Shown one piece after another: positions 36,487-45,729 of a stretch of DNA of 59,445 bases. This DNA is from an uncultured Flaviramulus sp. (GTDB taxonomy: Bacteria > Bacteroidota > Bacteroidia > Flavobacteriales > Flavobacteriaceae), in NCBI GenBank assembly GCA_947487155.1, contig CANKVS010000022.1:1-59445 (forward strand). The letters run 5' to 3'. The notes beneath the pieces were generated by a model. That model was not told where the DNA came from and ran no database searches. It saw only the letters and a list, made by a program, of their open reading frames with translations. A program made the position numbers and the translations under genes. Numbering within the stretch: position 1 is the stretch's first letter; each line of letters starts with the position of its first letter.

Positions 36487-37962
36487 ATGAAAGTTTTAAA
36501 AACCCTAATATTACTAGTTACAATTTCCTTTTTAACAACGAGTTGTTTTAACGATAATGATGATATTACAACAGTTTCTACAAATGAAATAAACGATTTT
36601 GTATGGAAAGGAATGAATTCATGGTACAACTGGCAATCTCAAGTTGCAGACTTAGACGATGCTAAAGATGATAATTCAGGTGCATATAACGCTTTTTTGA
36701 ATGAATTTACGCATCCAAGCGATTTATTTAATAGTTTAAAATACGAAACAGATGCAGTAGATAGGTTTTCTTGGTTTATTGACGATTATATTGTGCAGCA
36801 GCAGCAATTTCAAGGAATATCTTTATCTCATGGTTTAAAGTATCAATCTGTTCAAATAAATAATGATGGTGATATTATATTATATATAAGGCATGTTGCC
36901 GATAACTCCCCAGCTAGTAATGCTAATATTAAAAGAGGAGATATTATTAATGCTATTGACGGTACTGTACTAAATTCTGGTAACTTTGGTACTATAATAA
37001 ACAACTTATCAAACGATACCATAACACTATCTTTTGTTTCTGAAAGCGGAGGCACATTAACATTTGTTGAAGACAAAACTATTACAGCTGCAGTTTTAAC
37101 GGAAAATCCTGTTTATTTAAAAAAGGTTTTTAACGATATAAATGAAAAAAAGGTAGGGTATTTGGTATATAATGGATTTAGATCATCTTATAATGATGAG
37201 TTAAATGATGCCTTTTCCTTTTTTAAAAGTGAAAATATAGATGAATTAATTTTAGACTTAAGACTTAACGGTGGTGGCTCAGTAACAACATCAGCATATT
37301 TAGCAAGTATGATTTATGCAAACGCTGAATTAGGTAAATTCGCAGATTTAAAATTTAACTCAAAACACACTAATGAAAATAGTTTTTACAACTTTCAAAA
37401 CACATTAAATGTATTTGATTCTAATGATAAAAAAATTGGAGAGAAAGCTATTAATAGGCTAAACATTTTAAACAGGTTATATGTTTTAACTTCAAATAGC
37501 ACTGCATCAGCTAGTGAAATGGTAATAAACGGACTTAGACCTTATATGAATGAAGTAAAACTAATTGGTACAACCACCTATGGAAAAAATGTGGGATCAA
37601 TTACATTATACGATTCTCCCCTATCAGACTTCCAAGATAAAGCTTCTGCAAATCCTAATCATTTAAACGCAATGCAGCCCATCGTATTTCAAATATTTAA
37701 CAAAAATGGGGAAAGCGATTATACGCAAGGATTTCAACCAGATATAGAAGTAAAAGAGTATGAATTTTGGAATAACATATTACCTTTTGGAGACGAGAAT
37801 GAAGTAATTTTAAAAGCCGCTTTAGATGATATTAGAGGGCTTACAACTAAACTTGATACTTCTAAGAAGTCATCAGTATTAAAACTAGATATGATAGTTG
37901 TTGACTTTAGTTTTGAAAAAGAGATGTATATTGAAAATGATTTTTTTAATAAAAAAGAATAA
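36487..37962 (+). CDS. S41 family C-terminal processing peptidase lipoprotein
   Basis: This 491-residue lipoprotein (LTTSC, Cys20) contains an N-terminal region with the SFFDxW-like MNSWYNWQSQV, a PDZ-like domain (about 110-200, HVADNSPASNANIKRGDIINAIDG) and an S41 catalytic domain. The nucleophile Ser lies in STASASEMV and the general-base Lys in TTYGKNVGS. It is a tail-specific-like protease anchored in the periplasm or outer membrane. It precedes a DUF71 gene by 11 nt on the same strand. No role in cobalamin use is implied beyond proximity. Confidence 0.9.
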   Translation: MKVLKTLILLVTISFLTTSCFNDNDDITTVSTNEINDFVWKGMNSWYNWQSQVADLDDAKDDNSGAYNAFLNEFTHPSDLFNSLKYETDAVDRFSWFIDDYIVQQQQFQGISLSHGLKYQSVQINNDGDIILYIRHVADNSPASNANIKRGDIINAIDGTVLNSGNFGTIINNLSNDTITLSFVSESGGTLTFVEDKTITAAVLTENPVYLKKVFNDINEKKVGYLVYNGFRSSYNDELNDAFSFFKSENIDELILDLRLNGGGSVTTSAYLASMIYANAELGKFADLKFNSKHTNENSFYNFQNTLNVFDSNDKKIGEKAINRLNILNRLYVLTSNSTASASEMVINGLRPYMNEVKLIGTTTYGKNVGSITLYDSPLSDFQDKASANPNHLNAMQPIVFQIFNKNGESDYTQGFQPDIEVKEYEFWNNILPFGDENEVILKAALDDIRGLTTKLDTSKKSSVLKLDMIVVDFSFEKEMYIENDFFNKKE

Positions 37963-37973
37963 AAACCTCTTCT

Positions 37974-38699
37974 TTGAATAAACACAAAACCTATTTTAAC
38001 TGGAGTTCAGGAAAAGATTCTGCTTTAGCACTTTACCATTTATTACAAGACAAACGTTACACTGTTGATGAATTAATTACCACAATTAACAGCCATTATA
38101 ATCGTGTTTCTATGCACGGATTGAGAAAAGAACTGTTAATTGCGCAAACCTCTGCTTTAAATATTCCTGCTAGCCTTATAGAATTACCCGAAATGCCTAG
38201 TATGGAAACCTACGAGCAAAAAATGCTTAAAACCGTTTCCAGATTAAAAAACAAAGGATTTACACACAGTGCTTTTGGCGATATTTTTTTAGAAGATTTA
38301 CGTGTATATCGTGAGAAACAATTAGCAACTCAAGGCATAAAAACAGTATTCCCTATTTGGAAACAAGATACCAAAGTCCTTTTAAATGAGTTTTTAGATT
38401 TAGGCTTTAAAACCATTATTGTTTGTGCAAACTCTAAATTTTTTAATGAAGATTTTGTAGGCACAGTAATAGATAAAAATTTTATTAATAATTTACCTGA
38501 AGGTGTTGATCCTTGTGGTGAAAATGGTGAATTTCACACCTTTTGTTTTGATGGCCCAATTTTCAGCAAACCAATACCTTTTACAATTGGCGAAAAAGTA
38601 TATCGGGAATATAACGCCCCAAAATCGGACGACGATTCTATTTGTAAAAGTGATTCAGAAAAATATGGTGTTTGGTATTGCGATCTGATACCTAAATAA
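37974..38699 (+). CDS. DUF71/diphthine-ammonia ligase-like ATP pyrophosphatase (paralogue 1)
   Basis: This 241-residue protein has the N-type ATP pyrophosphatase loop SSGKDS (residues 11-16) and C-terminal GVDPCGENGEFHT, hallmarks of DUF71/COG2102. Annotation as diphthine-ammonia ligase is misleading because bacteria lack diphthamide. A cobalamin-linked subgroup has been proposed by comparative genomics, and this copy lies next to btuB while the second copy lies next to cobC. The start is TTG at 37974 (no alternative ATG near the P-loop). A perfect hairpin follows the stop. Confidence 0.86.
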   Translation: MNKHKTYFNWSSGKDSALALYHLLQDKRYTVDELITTINSHYNRVSMHGLRKELLIAQTSALNIPASLIELPEMPSMETYEQKMLKTVSRLKNKGFTHSAFGDIFLEDLRVYREKQLATQGIKTVFPIWKQDTKVLLNEFLDLGFKTIIVCANSKFFNEDFVGTVIDKNFINNLPEGVDPCGENGEFHTFCFDGPIFSKPIPFTIGEKVYREYNAPKSDDDSICKSDSEKYGVWYCDLIPK

Positions 38700-38702
38700 A
38701 AA

Positions 38703-38735
38703 AGACTTGCTAGGTTTTTAAAACCTAGCAAGTCT
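38703..38735. terminator. Perfect hairpin between convergent DUF71 and btuB
   Basis: AGACTTGCTAGGTTT and AAACCTAGCAAGTCT form a 15-bp stem with a 3-nt loop located 4 nt after the DUF71 stop and 28 nt before the btuB stop. The position fits a shared terminator, though no long T run follows. Confidence 0.65.
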
Positions 38736-38763
38736 AAACAACTTTCGTAGTCGTATCAACTTT

Positions 38764-40626
38764 CTATAAAGTCAACTGAAACCCTAATCTAACGTTTCTT
38801 CCTTTAGTTGTATAACCTCTTACATCTTCATAATCTTCATTTAAGATATTATCAAGACCTCCAAAAAATTTAATTTTATTCTTTAAAGCTGTGTGGCTTA
38901 CATATAAATTAAATAAACTAAAACTATCTAAAAGCGGAGAGAAACTATTCTCGAGTCTATCATGGGTATATTGATAAGATAACGATGCGAATGTTGTTTG
39001 TGAAAAATCATAACCCAATTGTAAATTAGCTTTATGCTTAGGTATTCTTCTCGCTAAACTTTCTTTATACTCTGTAAATGCATAATTAGCAGTAATCGAT
39101 AATTTTTCAATTGGTGTCGTATTTACTTCAAGTTCTACACCTCTAGCGTGTAATTTATCTGTTGCATTTAAATACCCGCCATTAATCCATAATACCGTGT
39201 TTTTTTCTTCTCTATTAAAGAAAAGTCCTGTTACTCGTAAATCATTACTTAGTTTAAACTCTGCTCCAGCTTCTATAGTTCTATTTTCTTCTGGTTCTAA
39301 ATTACTATTAGGTCCAAAATCACCAAATAATTGAGATAAAGACGGTGTTATAAAAGATGTACTAAAAGACCCAAAAAGCTTTGTATAACTAACATCGTTA
39401 GATTTAAAAGTAAACGATGGGTTTAAATTATAAGTAAAATGAGACCCATATTCGTTATGGTTGTTTAAGCGTGCTCCCATATTTACATTTAAACCAAAAT
39501 CTGAAACATACACAAAATTAGCATACGGATCTATAATATTAAACCGCACATCGTTAGAAAATACAGCTTTATTTTCAATAGCATTTAAACCCACAATAGT
39601 ATAGAATTTCTTATCAAAAACATATTTATTGTAAACATCTAAAACATAGTTTTTTGATGTGAATGTAGATGGAAAATTAGAAATAAAAACTCTTTCATAT
39701 TCGCTATACGCAGCATTAAAATTAATACTCCCGTTTTTGTATTTAAGTGTTGATGAAACCCCTACTCGATGTTGCTCATTATTAAATTCATCAGCAGTAT
39801 CAACCAAAGCAAAATTAGAATCAAATCCATCAATTTCTGAATTTGTATCTGTAAAATTTCCGTATACATTTAAAGAAAAAGCATCACTAAATTTGTAACC
39901 TAAATTAACATCTACACCATATTTTGAATAGGCATCTTTCTCGTTAGCATCACTAATTGCTGCTGAAAGACCATCAGCAAATTGATTACTAAATGCCGTA
40001 CGATATGTAAACTTATTTAAAGTTCCGCTTACTGATACACTATTATTAAAATCGGCAATATTATAATTTTGATCAGATTCAGATTGATTTGTTGCAAAAC
40101 TTGAAGCAACAACCGCACTTACCTTTTTTGCATCAGCTTTTTTTGTTGTAATATTAATAACTGCTGATGCTGCACCACTACCATATAAGGTACTTGCCGC
40201 TCCTTTAATTATCTCTATAGACTCAATTTGATTTAAATTCAACAATCTAAAATCGTACTCAATATTAATTTGAGACGGATCGTTTACTTGAATACCATCA
40301 ATTAAGACTAAAACTTGACGATTACGCCCACCACGAGCATATATCCCTAAATTTTGGCCTGCATTACTTCTACTACCGTTAATTTCAATACCAGATTGTG
40401 CATTAATTAATTCTGAAACTGTTCTACCTTGATGTCTTTCAATATCGACTTTCGATATTTTAATAACAGACTTTCCTGAATTTTCACGCTTTAATTTAAA
40501 GCGTGAATCTGTAATAACAACTTCTCCTAGTTGTTCTACTTTTGTTGAGTCGACTTGCTGTTGTGCAAATCCAATTAAAGATATACCAAAACACAGCACA
40601 CCTAAAACATTTGTTTTTTTGTTCAT
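38764..40626 (-). CDS. btuB: TonB-dependent cobalamin receptor BtuB-like
   Basis: This 620-residue outer-membrane receptor has a signal peptide (ending FAQQ, about residue 22), a TonB-box-like EVVITDSR (about 32-39), a plug domain (about 45-160, with NLGIYARGGRNRQVLVLIDG and GSGAASAVINI) and a 22-strand barrel ending in LGFQLTL with terminal hydrophobic residues. Cobalamin as ligand is inferred from the B12 riboswitch immediately upstream and the cob/btu genes next to it. It takes up corrinoid with TonB energy, handing it to the BtuFCD-like importer. Confidence 0.93.
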   Translation of the reverse strand: MNKKTNVLGVLCFGISLIGFAQQQVDSTKVEQLGEVVITDSRFKLKRENSGKSVIKISKVDIERHQGRTVSELINAQSGIEINGSRSNAGQNLGIYARGGRNRQVLVLIDGIQVNDPSQINIEYDFRLLNLNQIESIEIIKGAASTLYGSGAASAVINITTKKADAKKVSAVVASSFATNQSESDQNYNIADFNNSVSVSGTLNKFTYRTAFSNQFADGLSAAISDANEKDAYSKYGVDVNLGYKFSDAFSLNVYGNFTDTNSEIDGFDSNFALVDTADEFNNEQHRVGVSSTLKYKNGSINFNAAYSEYERVFISNFPSTFTSKNYVLDVYNKYVFDKKFYTIVGLNAIENKAVFSNDVRFNIIDPYANFVYVSDFGLNVNMGARLNNHNEYGSHFTYNLNPSFTFKSNDVSYTKLFGSFSTSFITPSLSQLFGDFGPNSNLEPEENRTIEAGAEFKLSNDLRVTGLFFNREEKNTVLWINGGYLNATDKLHARGVELEVNTTPIEKLSITANYAFTEYKESLARRIPKHKANLQLGYDFSQTTFASLSYQYTHDRLENSFSPLLDSFSLFNLYVSHTALKNKIKFFGGLDNILNEDYEDVRGYTTKGRNVRLGFQLTL

Positions 40627-40710
40627 TTTAATGAATAATTACTCGAGAATCGCATGGATTATCATACGCAAACTTTTATCCCGAAAGTTTAACTTATTTG
40701 TTTTGAAAAT

Positions 40711-40857
40711 GGCAGGTCTCCTGACTTGCGTCTTCATGTTGGTCTTCCCAAAGATTACTCTTCAGTGACAAAGAAGTTTAACATGAAGCTTATAGTTTAC
40801 AGTTGCGGGAACAGTTCTGGAATTGAAATAATTAATGTCTCACCAGATTCCCTTTTA
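40711..40857 (-). promoter_or_regulatory. Cobalamin (AdoCbl) riboswitch upstream of btuB
   Basis: On the minus strand this shows the class I cobalamin aptamer landmarks in order: GGGAATCTGGTG, CCAGAACTG, the B12 box GCAACTGTAA, GGGAAGACC and the closing AGTCAGGAGACCTGCC (40711-40726 complement). It reads toward btuB, and its 3' end is about 85 nt from the btuB start, leaving room for an expression platform. Cobalamin binding would repress btuB. Confidence 0.93.
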
Positions 40858-40898
40858 ATTCATCCTATATAAATACAGAACAAAACCAAAATTCGCTA

Positions 40899-40927
40899 CA
40901 AATGTACTATCTATTTTTAGAATCAAA
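40899..40927 (-). promoter_or_regulatory. Promoter of the btuB riboswitch transcript
   Basis: On the minus strand, TTTG (40927-40924), 17 nt and TACATTTG (40906-40899) fit the sigma-A consensus, placing the transcription start about 35-40 nt before the riboswitch. Confidence 0.6.
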
Positions 40928-40935
40928 ATATTTTA

Positions 40936-40967
40936 TTGCGTAATTCTTTAAAAAAGAATAATCTTTG
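40936..40967 (+). promoter_or_regulatory. Weak promoter of cobU
   Basis: TTG (40936), 21 nt and AATCTTTG (40960-40967, one mismatch to TAnnTTTG), with the cobU ATG about 26 nt beyond. No riboswitch lies between it and cobU. Confidence 0.35.
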
Positions 40968-40993
40968 TGCAAATAATCAACAATACATAATTT

Positions 40994-41497
40994 ATGATTT
41001 ATTATATAACAGGTGGCGAACGTTCTGGAAAAAGTAGTTATGCACAAAACTTGGCATTATCCCTTTCAAACACCCCAAAATATGTTGCTACATCTCGCAT
41101 TTGGGGTGATGATCATAGAAAACGTATTGATAGACATATTGCAGATAGAGACGAACGTTGGATCTCGATTGAAGAGGAAAAAATATTAGCTTCCGTCATA
41201 GAAACTAATGATGTTGTTGTTATCGATTGTGTAACACTTTGGCTTACCAATTTTTATGTTGACACCAAAAATGATATTGAAAAATGCCTCGAACTAGCTA
41301 AAATAGAATTCAACAAATTACTAGATATTGATGCAACAATTATTATAATTTCAAACGAAATTGGTATGGGTGTACATGCGCAAACCGAAGTTGGTAGAAA
41401 GTTTACAGAGTTACAAGGCTGGATGAACCAGCATATAGCTAATCATGCCAATAAAGCTACAATGATGGTTTCTGGCATACCATTAACCCTTAAATAA
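40994..41497 (+). CDS. cobU: Adenosylcobinamide kinase/phosphate guanylyltransferase
   Basis: This 167-residue protein is the right size for CobU/CobP. It has the P-loop GGERSGKSS (residues 7-15), guanylylated His48 in DRHIADRDERW, and NEIGMGVHAQTEVGRKF with GWMNQHIA. It phosphorylates adenosylcobinamide and attaches GMP to give AdoCbi-GDP, a cobalamin lower-ligand assembly step. It is the first gene of the cobU-cobT-cobS-cobC operon, 5 nt upstream of cobT. Confidence 0.97.
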   Translation: MIYYITGGERSGKSSYAQNLALSLSNTPKYVATSRIWGDDHRKRIDRHIADRDERWISIEEEKILASVIETNDVVVIDCVTLWLTNFYVDTKNDIEKCLELAKIEFNKLLDIDATIIIISNEIGMGVHAQTEVGRKFTELQGWMNQHIANHANKATMMVSGIPLTLK

Positions 41498-41502
41498 TTT
41501 CA

Positions 41503-42546
41503 ATGGAAAATATTAGCTCAATAAAAAATAAAGAATTAGAAGTTGCTCTTCAAAAAAAAATTGATTTAAAAACAAAACCTATAGGGGCATTAGGTGACAT
41601 CGAGCATTTAGCTTTTAAAATAGGCTATATTCAAAATGCTGAAAACCCAAAAATAACTAATCCAACTATTGTTGTCTTTGCAGGCGATCATGGCATTGCT
41701 AAAAAAGGAGGAGTCAACCCTTTTCCACAAGAAGTAACAGCCCAAATGGTTTATAATTTTGTGAACGGAGGAGCTGCAATAAATGTGTTTACAAAAACTA
41801 ACGACATTCACCTAAATGTAGTGGATGCAGGGGTTAATCATAAGTTTGAAAACAATTTAAATATCATTGATGCTAAGATAGCATTCGGAACCAAAAATTA
41901 TCAAGAAGAACCTGCAATGACGTTAGAACAATGTCAAGATGCTATAGTAAAAGCTGGAGATATTATAAGTAAAATTCATTCAGAAGGCTGCAATACTATT
42001 GGGTTTGGCGAAATGGGAATTAGCAATACATCATCAGCATCATTACTCATGGCTTATTTTATGAATAAACCAGTTGCCGAATGTGTTGGTTCGGGGACAG
42101 GTCTAAACTCTGAAGGAATAAATAAGAAAAGTAGCATTCTCTCCGATGTTTATAAAAAGTACAAACCGCAAACGCCAAAAGAAGTTTTAGCTACTTTTGG
42201 AGGTTTTGAAATTGCTATGATTTGTGGTGCCATTTTAAAAGCAGCAGAGCTAAAAATGGTTATTGTAATTGATGGTTTTATAGTGTCAGCTGCACTTTTA
42301 GCTGCCCAAGCCATAAATAAAAATGTATTAGATTACTGCATATTTGCTCATAATTCTAACGAACAAGGTCATATTAAAATGCTTAATTTTCTTAATGCAA
42401 AACCATTGTTATCTTTAGGTTTAAGATTAGGAGAAGGTACTGGAGCGGCTTTAGCAATACCTTTATTAAAAGCTTCAGTAGATTTTTTAAACCATATGGC
42501 GAGTTTTGAAGATGCTGGGATTAGTAGTGAAATTGAAAAACGCTAA
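41503..42546 (+). CDS. cobT: Nicotinate-nucleotide--dimethylbenzimidazole phosphoribosyltransferase
   Basis: This 347-residue enzyme has the CobT motifs TKPIGALGDIEHLA near the start, AGDHGIAKKGG and the catalytic Glu311 in LGEGTGAAL. It makes alpha-ribazole phosphate from nicotinate mononucleotide and a lower-ligand base. It lies between cobU and cobS with spacers of 5 and 2 nt, so translational coupling is likely. The base used is not specified by the sequence; no bluB gene is in this window. Confidence 0.97.
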   Translation: MENISSIKNKELEVALQKKIDLKTKPIGALGDIEHLAFKIGYIQNAENPKITNPTIVVFAGDHGIAKKGGVNPFPQEVTAQMVYNFVNGGAAINVFTKTNDIHLNVVDAGVNHKFENNLNIIDAKIAFGTKNYQEEPAMTLEQCQDAIVKAGDIISKIHSEGCNTIGFGEMGISNTSSASLLMAYFMNKPVAECVGSGTGLNSEGINKKSSILSDVYKKYKPQTPKEVLATFGGFEIAMICGAILKAAELKMVIVIDGFIVSAALLAAQAINKNVLDYCIFAHNSNEQGHIKMLNFLNAKPLLSLGLRLGEGTGAALAIPLLKASVDFLNHMASFEDAGISSEIEKR

Positions 42547-42548
42547 AA

Positions 42549-43310
42549 ATGAAAAAAGAAATCCAAATATTCTTAACGGCTATTATGTTTTTCACAAGAA
42601 TTCCTTGTCCGAAATGGGTAAATCATAGTCCTGAATTTTTAAAAAAAAGTGCCAAATATTTTTCATTAGTAGGTATTATTGTTGGAAGTATTGGTGCTTT
42701 AGTTTTTTACGGATTCTCATTTATCTTTTCTACCGAAATAAGCTTGTTGCTTAGTATGGTATCTACTATATATATTACAGGCGCTTTCCATGAAGATGGG
42801 TTTGCAGATGTTTGTGATGCTTTTGGTGGTGGATGGACAAAGGAGAAGATTTTATTAATTATGAAAGATTCTCGCTTGGGTACTTATGGGGTTTCAGGAT
42901 TAATTTTAATACTTGCTATTAAATTTTTAGCTTTAAGAGAAATTCCTATATACTTTATACCTTTAACTATTATTGCAGGACATAGTGTAAGTCGTTTTGT
43001 AGCAACTACTTTATTATACACGCATTCTTATGTAAGAGATACAGATGACAGCAAAGCAAAACCTGCTGCTAAAAGCATTACATTAAGCATGGTTATTATT
43101 AACGCAGTTTTCGGATTAGTTCCCCTGCTCTTTTTTAAAACACCTATAATCTTCATAACACTAATTCCATGTTATTTAGCTAAAGTTTATTTAGGAGCTA
43201 AGTTTAAAAAATGGATTGGTGGACAAACCGGAGACTGTGCTGGTGCAGTTCAACAATTATGTGAAGTTGTTTTTTATTTAAGTGCTATTGCTCTATGGAA
43301 ATTTATTTAA
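42549..43310 (+). CDS. cobS: Adenosylcobinamide-GDP ribazoletransferase
   Basis: This 253-residue integral membrane enzyme has about six helices and the signature HEDGFADVCDAFGGGWTKEK (about 78-97), with conserved aspartates for metal binding. It joins AdoCbi-GDP and alpha-ribazole to form the cobalamin nucleotide loop. Its 3' end overlaps cobC by 16 nt. Confidence 0.96.
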   Translation: MKKEIQIFLTAIMFFTRIPCPKWVNHSPEFLKKSAKYFSLVGIIVGSIGALVFYGFSFIFSTEISLLLSMVSTIYITGAFHEDGFADVCDAFGGGWTKEKILLIMKDSRLGTYGVSGLILILAIKFLALREIPIYFIPLTIIAGHSVSRFVATTLLYTHSYVRDTDDSKAKPAAKSITLSMVIINAVFGLVPLLFFKTPIIFITLIPCYLAKVYLGAKFKKWIGGQTGDCAGAVQQLCEVVFYLSAIALWKFI

Positions 43311-43861
43311 TAAGACATACAACACCTGATATTGAAAAAGGGATTTGCTACGGACAAAGTGATTTAAATTTAAAAGGGAATTATACAGAAGAATTTGAAA
43401 CTGTTTTGAACCAAATTCAAACAAAAAAGGATTTTAAAGTTATATCTAGCCCCTTAAAACGATGTGCTTTATTAGCAAAACATTTTAGCAACAACATTAT
43501 TTTAGATAATCGTTTAAAAGAACTAAATTTTGGAGATTGGGAGCTCAAAGCGTGGAACGACATACCAGAGAAAGATATTAATCCTTGGATGACAGATTTT
43601 GTAAATGTTGCTGTTCCAAATGGAGAGTCTTATGTGCAATTAGCATCAAGAGTTCATGCTTTTTTTGAAGACAATATACATTCAGAAAATAATCAAAATT
43701 TAATAATTGTATCACACGCTGGACCAATAAGAGTAATACTTTCTATGCTTTTAAAGCTTCAGCTGAAAGATTCATTCAGTATTAAAATTAATTACGGCGA
43801 TGTATTTCAGTTAAAGAGAGAAAACGAATCCTTGAAACTCATCACAGAAATCAACCTTTAA
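43295..43861 (+). CDS. cobC: Histidine phosphatase family, alpha-ribazole phosphatase-like
   Basis: This 188-residue protein is a histidine phosphatase with the catalytic RHTTPD near the N-terminus (YLIRHT, where classical RHG has a T) and SHAGP (about 145) as second histidine motif. In this operon it is best read as CobC, dephosphorylating alpha-ribazole or cobalamin 5'-phosphate. Overlaps cobS by 16 nt and the convergent DUF71 gene by 11 nt. Confidence 0.87.
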   Translation: MEIYLIRHTTPDIEKGICYGQSDLNLKGNYTEEFETVLNQIQTKKDFKVISSPLKRCALLAKHFSNNIILDNRLKELNFGDWELKAWNDIPEKDINPWMTDFVNVAVPNGESYVQLASRVHAFFEDNIHSENNQNLIIVSHAGPIRVILSMLLKLQLKDSFSIKINYGDVFQLKRENESLKLITEINL

Positions 43862-44510
43862 GAACTAGGTTCGCGAAATTATAATTACTCGATGTTGCTT
43901 TCTCTTCTATCTCAACTTCGATTCTATTTTTAAAAAAAGGAGCATTTACAACTAACGTATGAAACTCTCCGTTTTCACCACAGGCATCAACACCCATAGA
44001 TTCAAATTCTGCAAGTATATCTTTATCAATAACGCGCCCTAAAAACTCTGACCCAAGTACTTGGTTACAGGACACAACCATCGCTTCCAATCCTGCTTTA
44101 ATCATATCTAAAACCAATTGTTTTCTATCGCCTTGCCAAAGCGGTAAAACAGCTTTTAAATTCGCTGCTTTAGATACTTTCTCTTCCCATGCCCTATGCG
44201 ATTCAATATCAATATCTCCAAAAACACTGTGTGTAATGGGGTAATCTTTAACTAATTTTTTTAGGTTGTTAATATACTTTTTTTCATAATCGGTCCATGT
44301 ACTACTAAAAAAATGTATAGGCAATTCTAAAGCTTCAGCTTGAGCTTCTAAAACATTTTTTGGTATGCCATGTGAACGTGACCTATCACCAAATTCATTC
44401 ATAACATTTAAAAGAATCCTTGGTTTATATCCTAACTGTATAGCTTTATAAAGTGCGTAGCAACTATCTTTTCCACCACTCCAAGAACACAAAAAATTCA
44501 TTGAAAACAT
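43851..44510 (-). CDS. DUF71 ATP pyrophosphatase, B12-linked (paralogue 2)
   Basis: This 219-residue protein has SGGKDS at residues 11-16, GDIDIESHRAWEEKV and VDACGENGEFHTL, the DUF71 hallmarks. It lacks the extra C-terminal region of paralogue 1 at 38.0-38.7 kb. It is inserted on the opposite strand between cobC and the BtuF-like gene. DUF71 members linked to B12 salvage have been predicted, possibly to amidate or remodel a corrinoid. No reaction has been shown for this protein. Confidence 0.85.
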   Translation of the reverse strand: MFSMNFLCSWSGGKDSCYALYKAIQLGYKPRILLNVMNEFGDRSRSHGIPKNVLEAQAEALELPIHFFSSTWTDYEKKYINNLKKLVKDYPITHSVFGDIDIESHRAWEEKVSKAANLKAVLPLWQGDRKQLVLDMIKAGLEAMVVSCNQVLGSEFLGRVIDKDILAEFESMGVDACGENGEFHTLVVNAPFFKNRIEVEIEEKATSSNYNFANLVLKG

Positions 44511-44586
44511 TTTAATGATTCAAAAATAGTCTTAAGTATACGGTATTACAAAAAAAATAATGACCTTTGAATCTTAATTATTAAAA

Positions 44587-45729
44587 ATGCGTTTCTTATA
44601 TATTTTACTTTTCTGTATTCTGTGTTTAACCTCCTGTAAGGATAAAAAAAGTGATGAATTAATATCAACTAAACCATCGGATAGTGTTTACCAAAACATT
44701 AAATATGCTAAAGGGTTCTCTATCCTTAACTATGAAAATTATAAAGAAATAACTGTTACTTCTGCATGGCCAAACAGCAAAGAAACGTATCGCTATCTAT
44801 TAGTTAAAAAAGGCTCTAATATTCCAAAGCACAATGAGAGAGACATTATTATTGAAGTGCCTATTGAAAGATTAGTGGTAATGTCTACAACTAATATTCC
44901 TGCCTTAGAATATTTAAATGTTGATGATAAACTTGTTGGTTTTCCAAATACTAATTTTATTTCTTCTGAAAAAACCAGAAATAGAATTAACAATGGTGAA
45001 ATTAAAGATTTGAATAACGATTTAAATTTAAACATGGAACGTTTAATTGAATTGCAACCCGAATTAGTTATTGGGTTTTCTGTAAATGGAACTAATAAAA
45101 CATTAAACAAAATAGAAAAGTTTGATATTCCTGTGGTTTTAGATGGTGCTTGGACAGAACAACACCCTTTAGGGCGCGCGGAATGGATAAAGTTTATAGC
45201 TGCTTTTTTTGATAAAAATGACGAGGCAAATACCATTTTTAATACCGTAGAAAACAACTATTTAAATGCCAAAAACAGTGCTTTACAAGTAAAACAAGTG
45301 CCAACTGTTTTTTCTGGTTCTTTATTTAAAGACGTTTGGAATGTTCCTGGAGGTAAAAGTTTTGTTGCTAAATACTTAGAAGATGCCAATACCAATTACC
45401 TTTGGAAAAATAATGATACTAACGGTAGCTTACAGTTAAATTTTGAAAACGTTTTGGAGAACGCTCAAAATGCCGAATTATGGATTGGTGCAGGCTCGTT
45501 TACAAATAAAACACAAATGACCGAAACCCATAAAGGTTATGGCTATTTTGATGCCTTTAAAAACAATACTATTTACACTTACACCAAACAAATTGGTCCA
45601 AAAGGCGGATTACTTTATTATGAATTAGGGCCTTTACGTCCAGATATTATTTTAAAGGACATCATTAAAATTGCGCATCCAGAATTATTAAAAGATTATG
45701 TACCTTTCTTTTTTCAGAAGCTAAAATAA
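44587..45729 (+). CDS. ABC importer substrate-binding lipoprotein (BtuF-like)
   Basis: This 380-residue lipoprotein (LTSC, Cys17) has the type III helical-backbone binding protein fold: N-terminal lobe (ERLVVMSTTNIPALEYLNVDDKLVGF) and C-terminal lobe (GPKGGLLYYELGPLRPDIILKDI). It is longer than E. coli BtuF (about 266 residues) and resembles Bacteroidetes iron/B12 binding proteins. Corrinoid as ligand is inferred from neighbours cobC and btuB. The next gene begins directly after its stop codon. Confidence 0.87.
   Translation: MRFLYILLFCILCLTSCKDKKSDELISTKPSDSVYQNIKYAKGFSILNYENYKEITVTSAWPNSKETYRYLLVKKGSNIPKHNERDIIIEVPIERLVVMSTTNIPALEYLNVDDKLVGFPNTNFISSEKTRNRINNGEIKDLNNDLNLNMERLIELQPELVIGFSVNGTNKTLNKIEKFDIPVVLDGAWTEQHPLGRAEWIKFIAAFFDKNDEANTIFNTVENNYLNAKNSALQVKQVPTVFSGSLFKDVWNVPGGKSFVAKYLEDANTNYLWKNNDTNGSLQLNFENVLENAQNAELWIGAGSFTNKTQMTETHKGYGYFDAFKNNTIYTYTKQIGPKGGLLYYELGPLRPDIILKDIIKIAHPELLKDYVPFFFQKLK

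Noticed and set aside
37974..38699. Diphthamide synthesis enzyme
   Set aside because: Diphthamide occurs in archaea and eukaryotes, not bacteria; the name is inherited from the family label.
44793..45257. 154-codon minus-strand open frame inside the BtuF-like gene
   Set aside because: Antisense shadow; the plus-strand lipoprotein is clearly coding.
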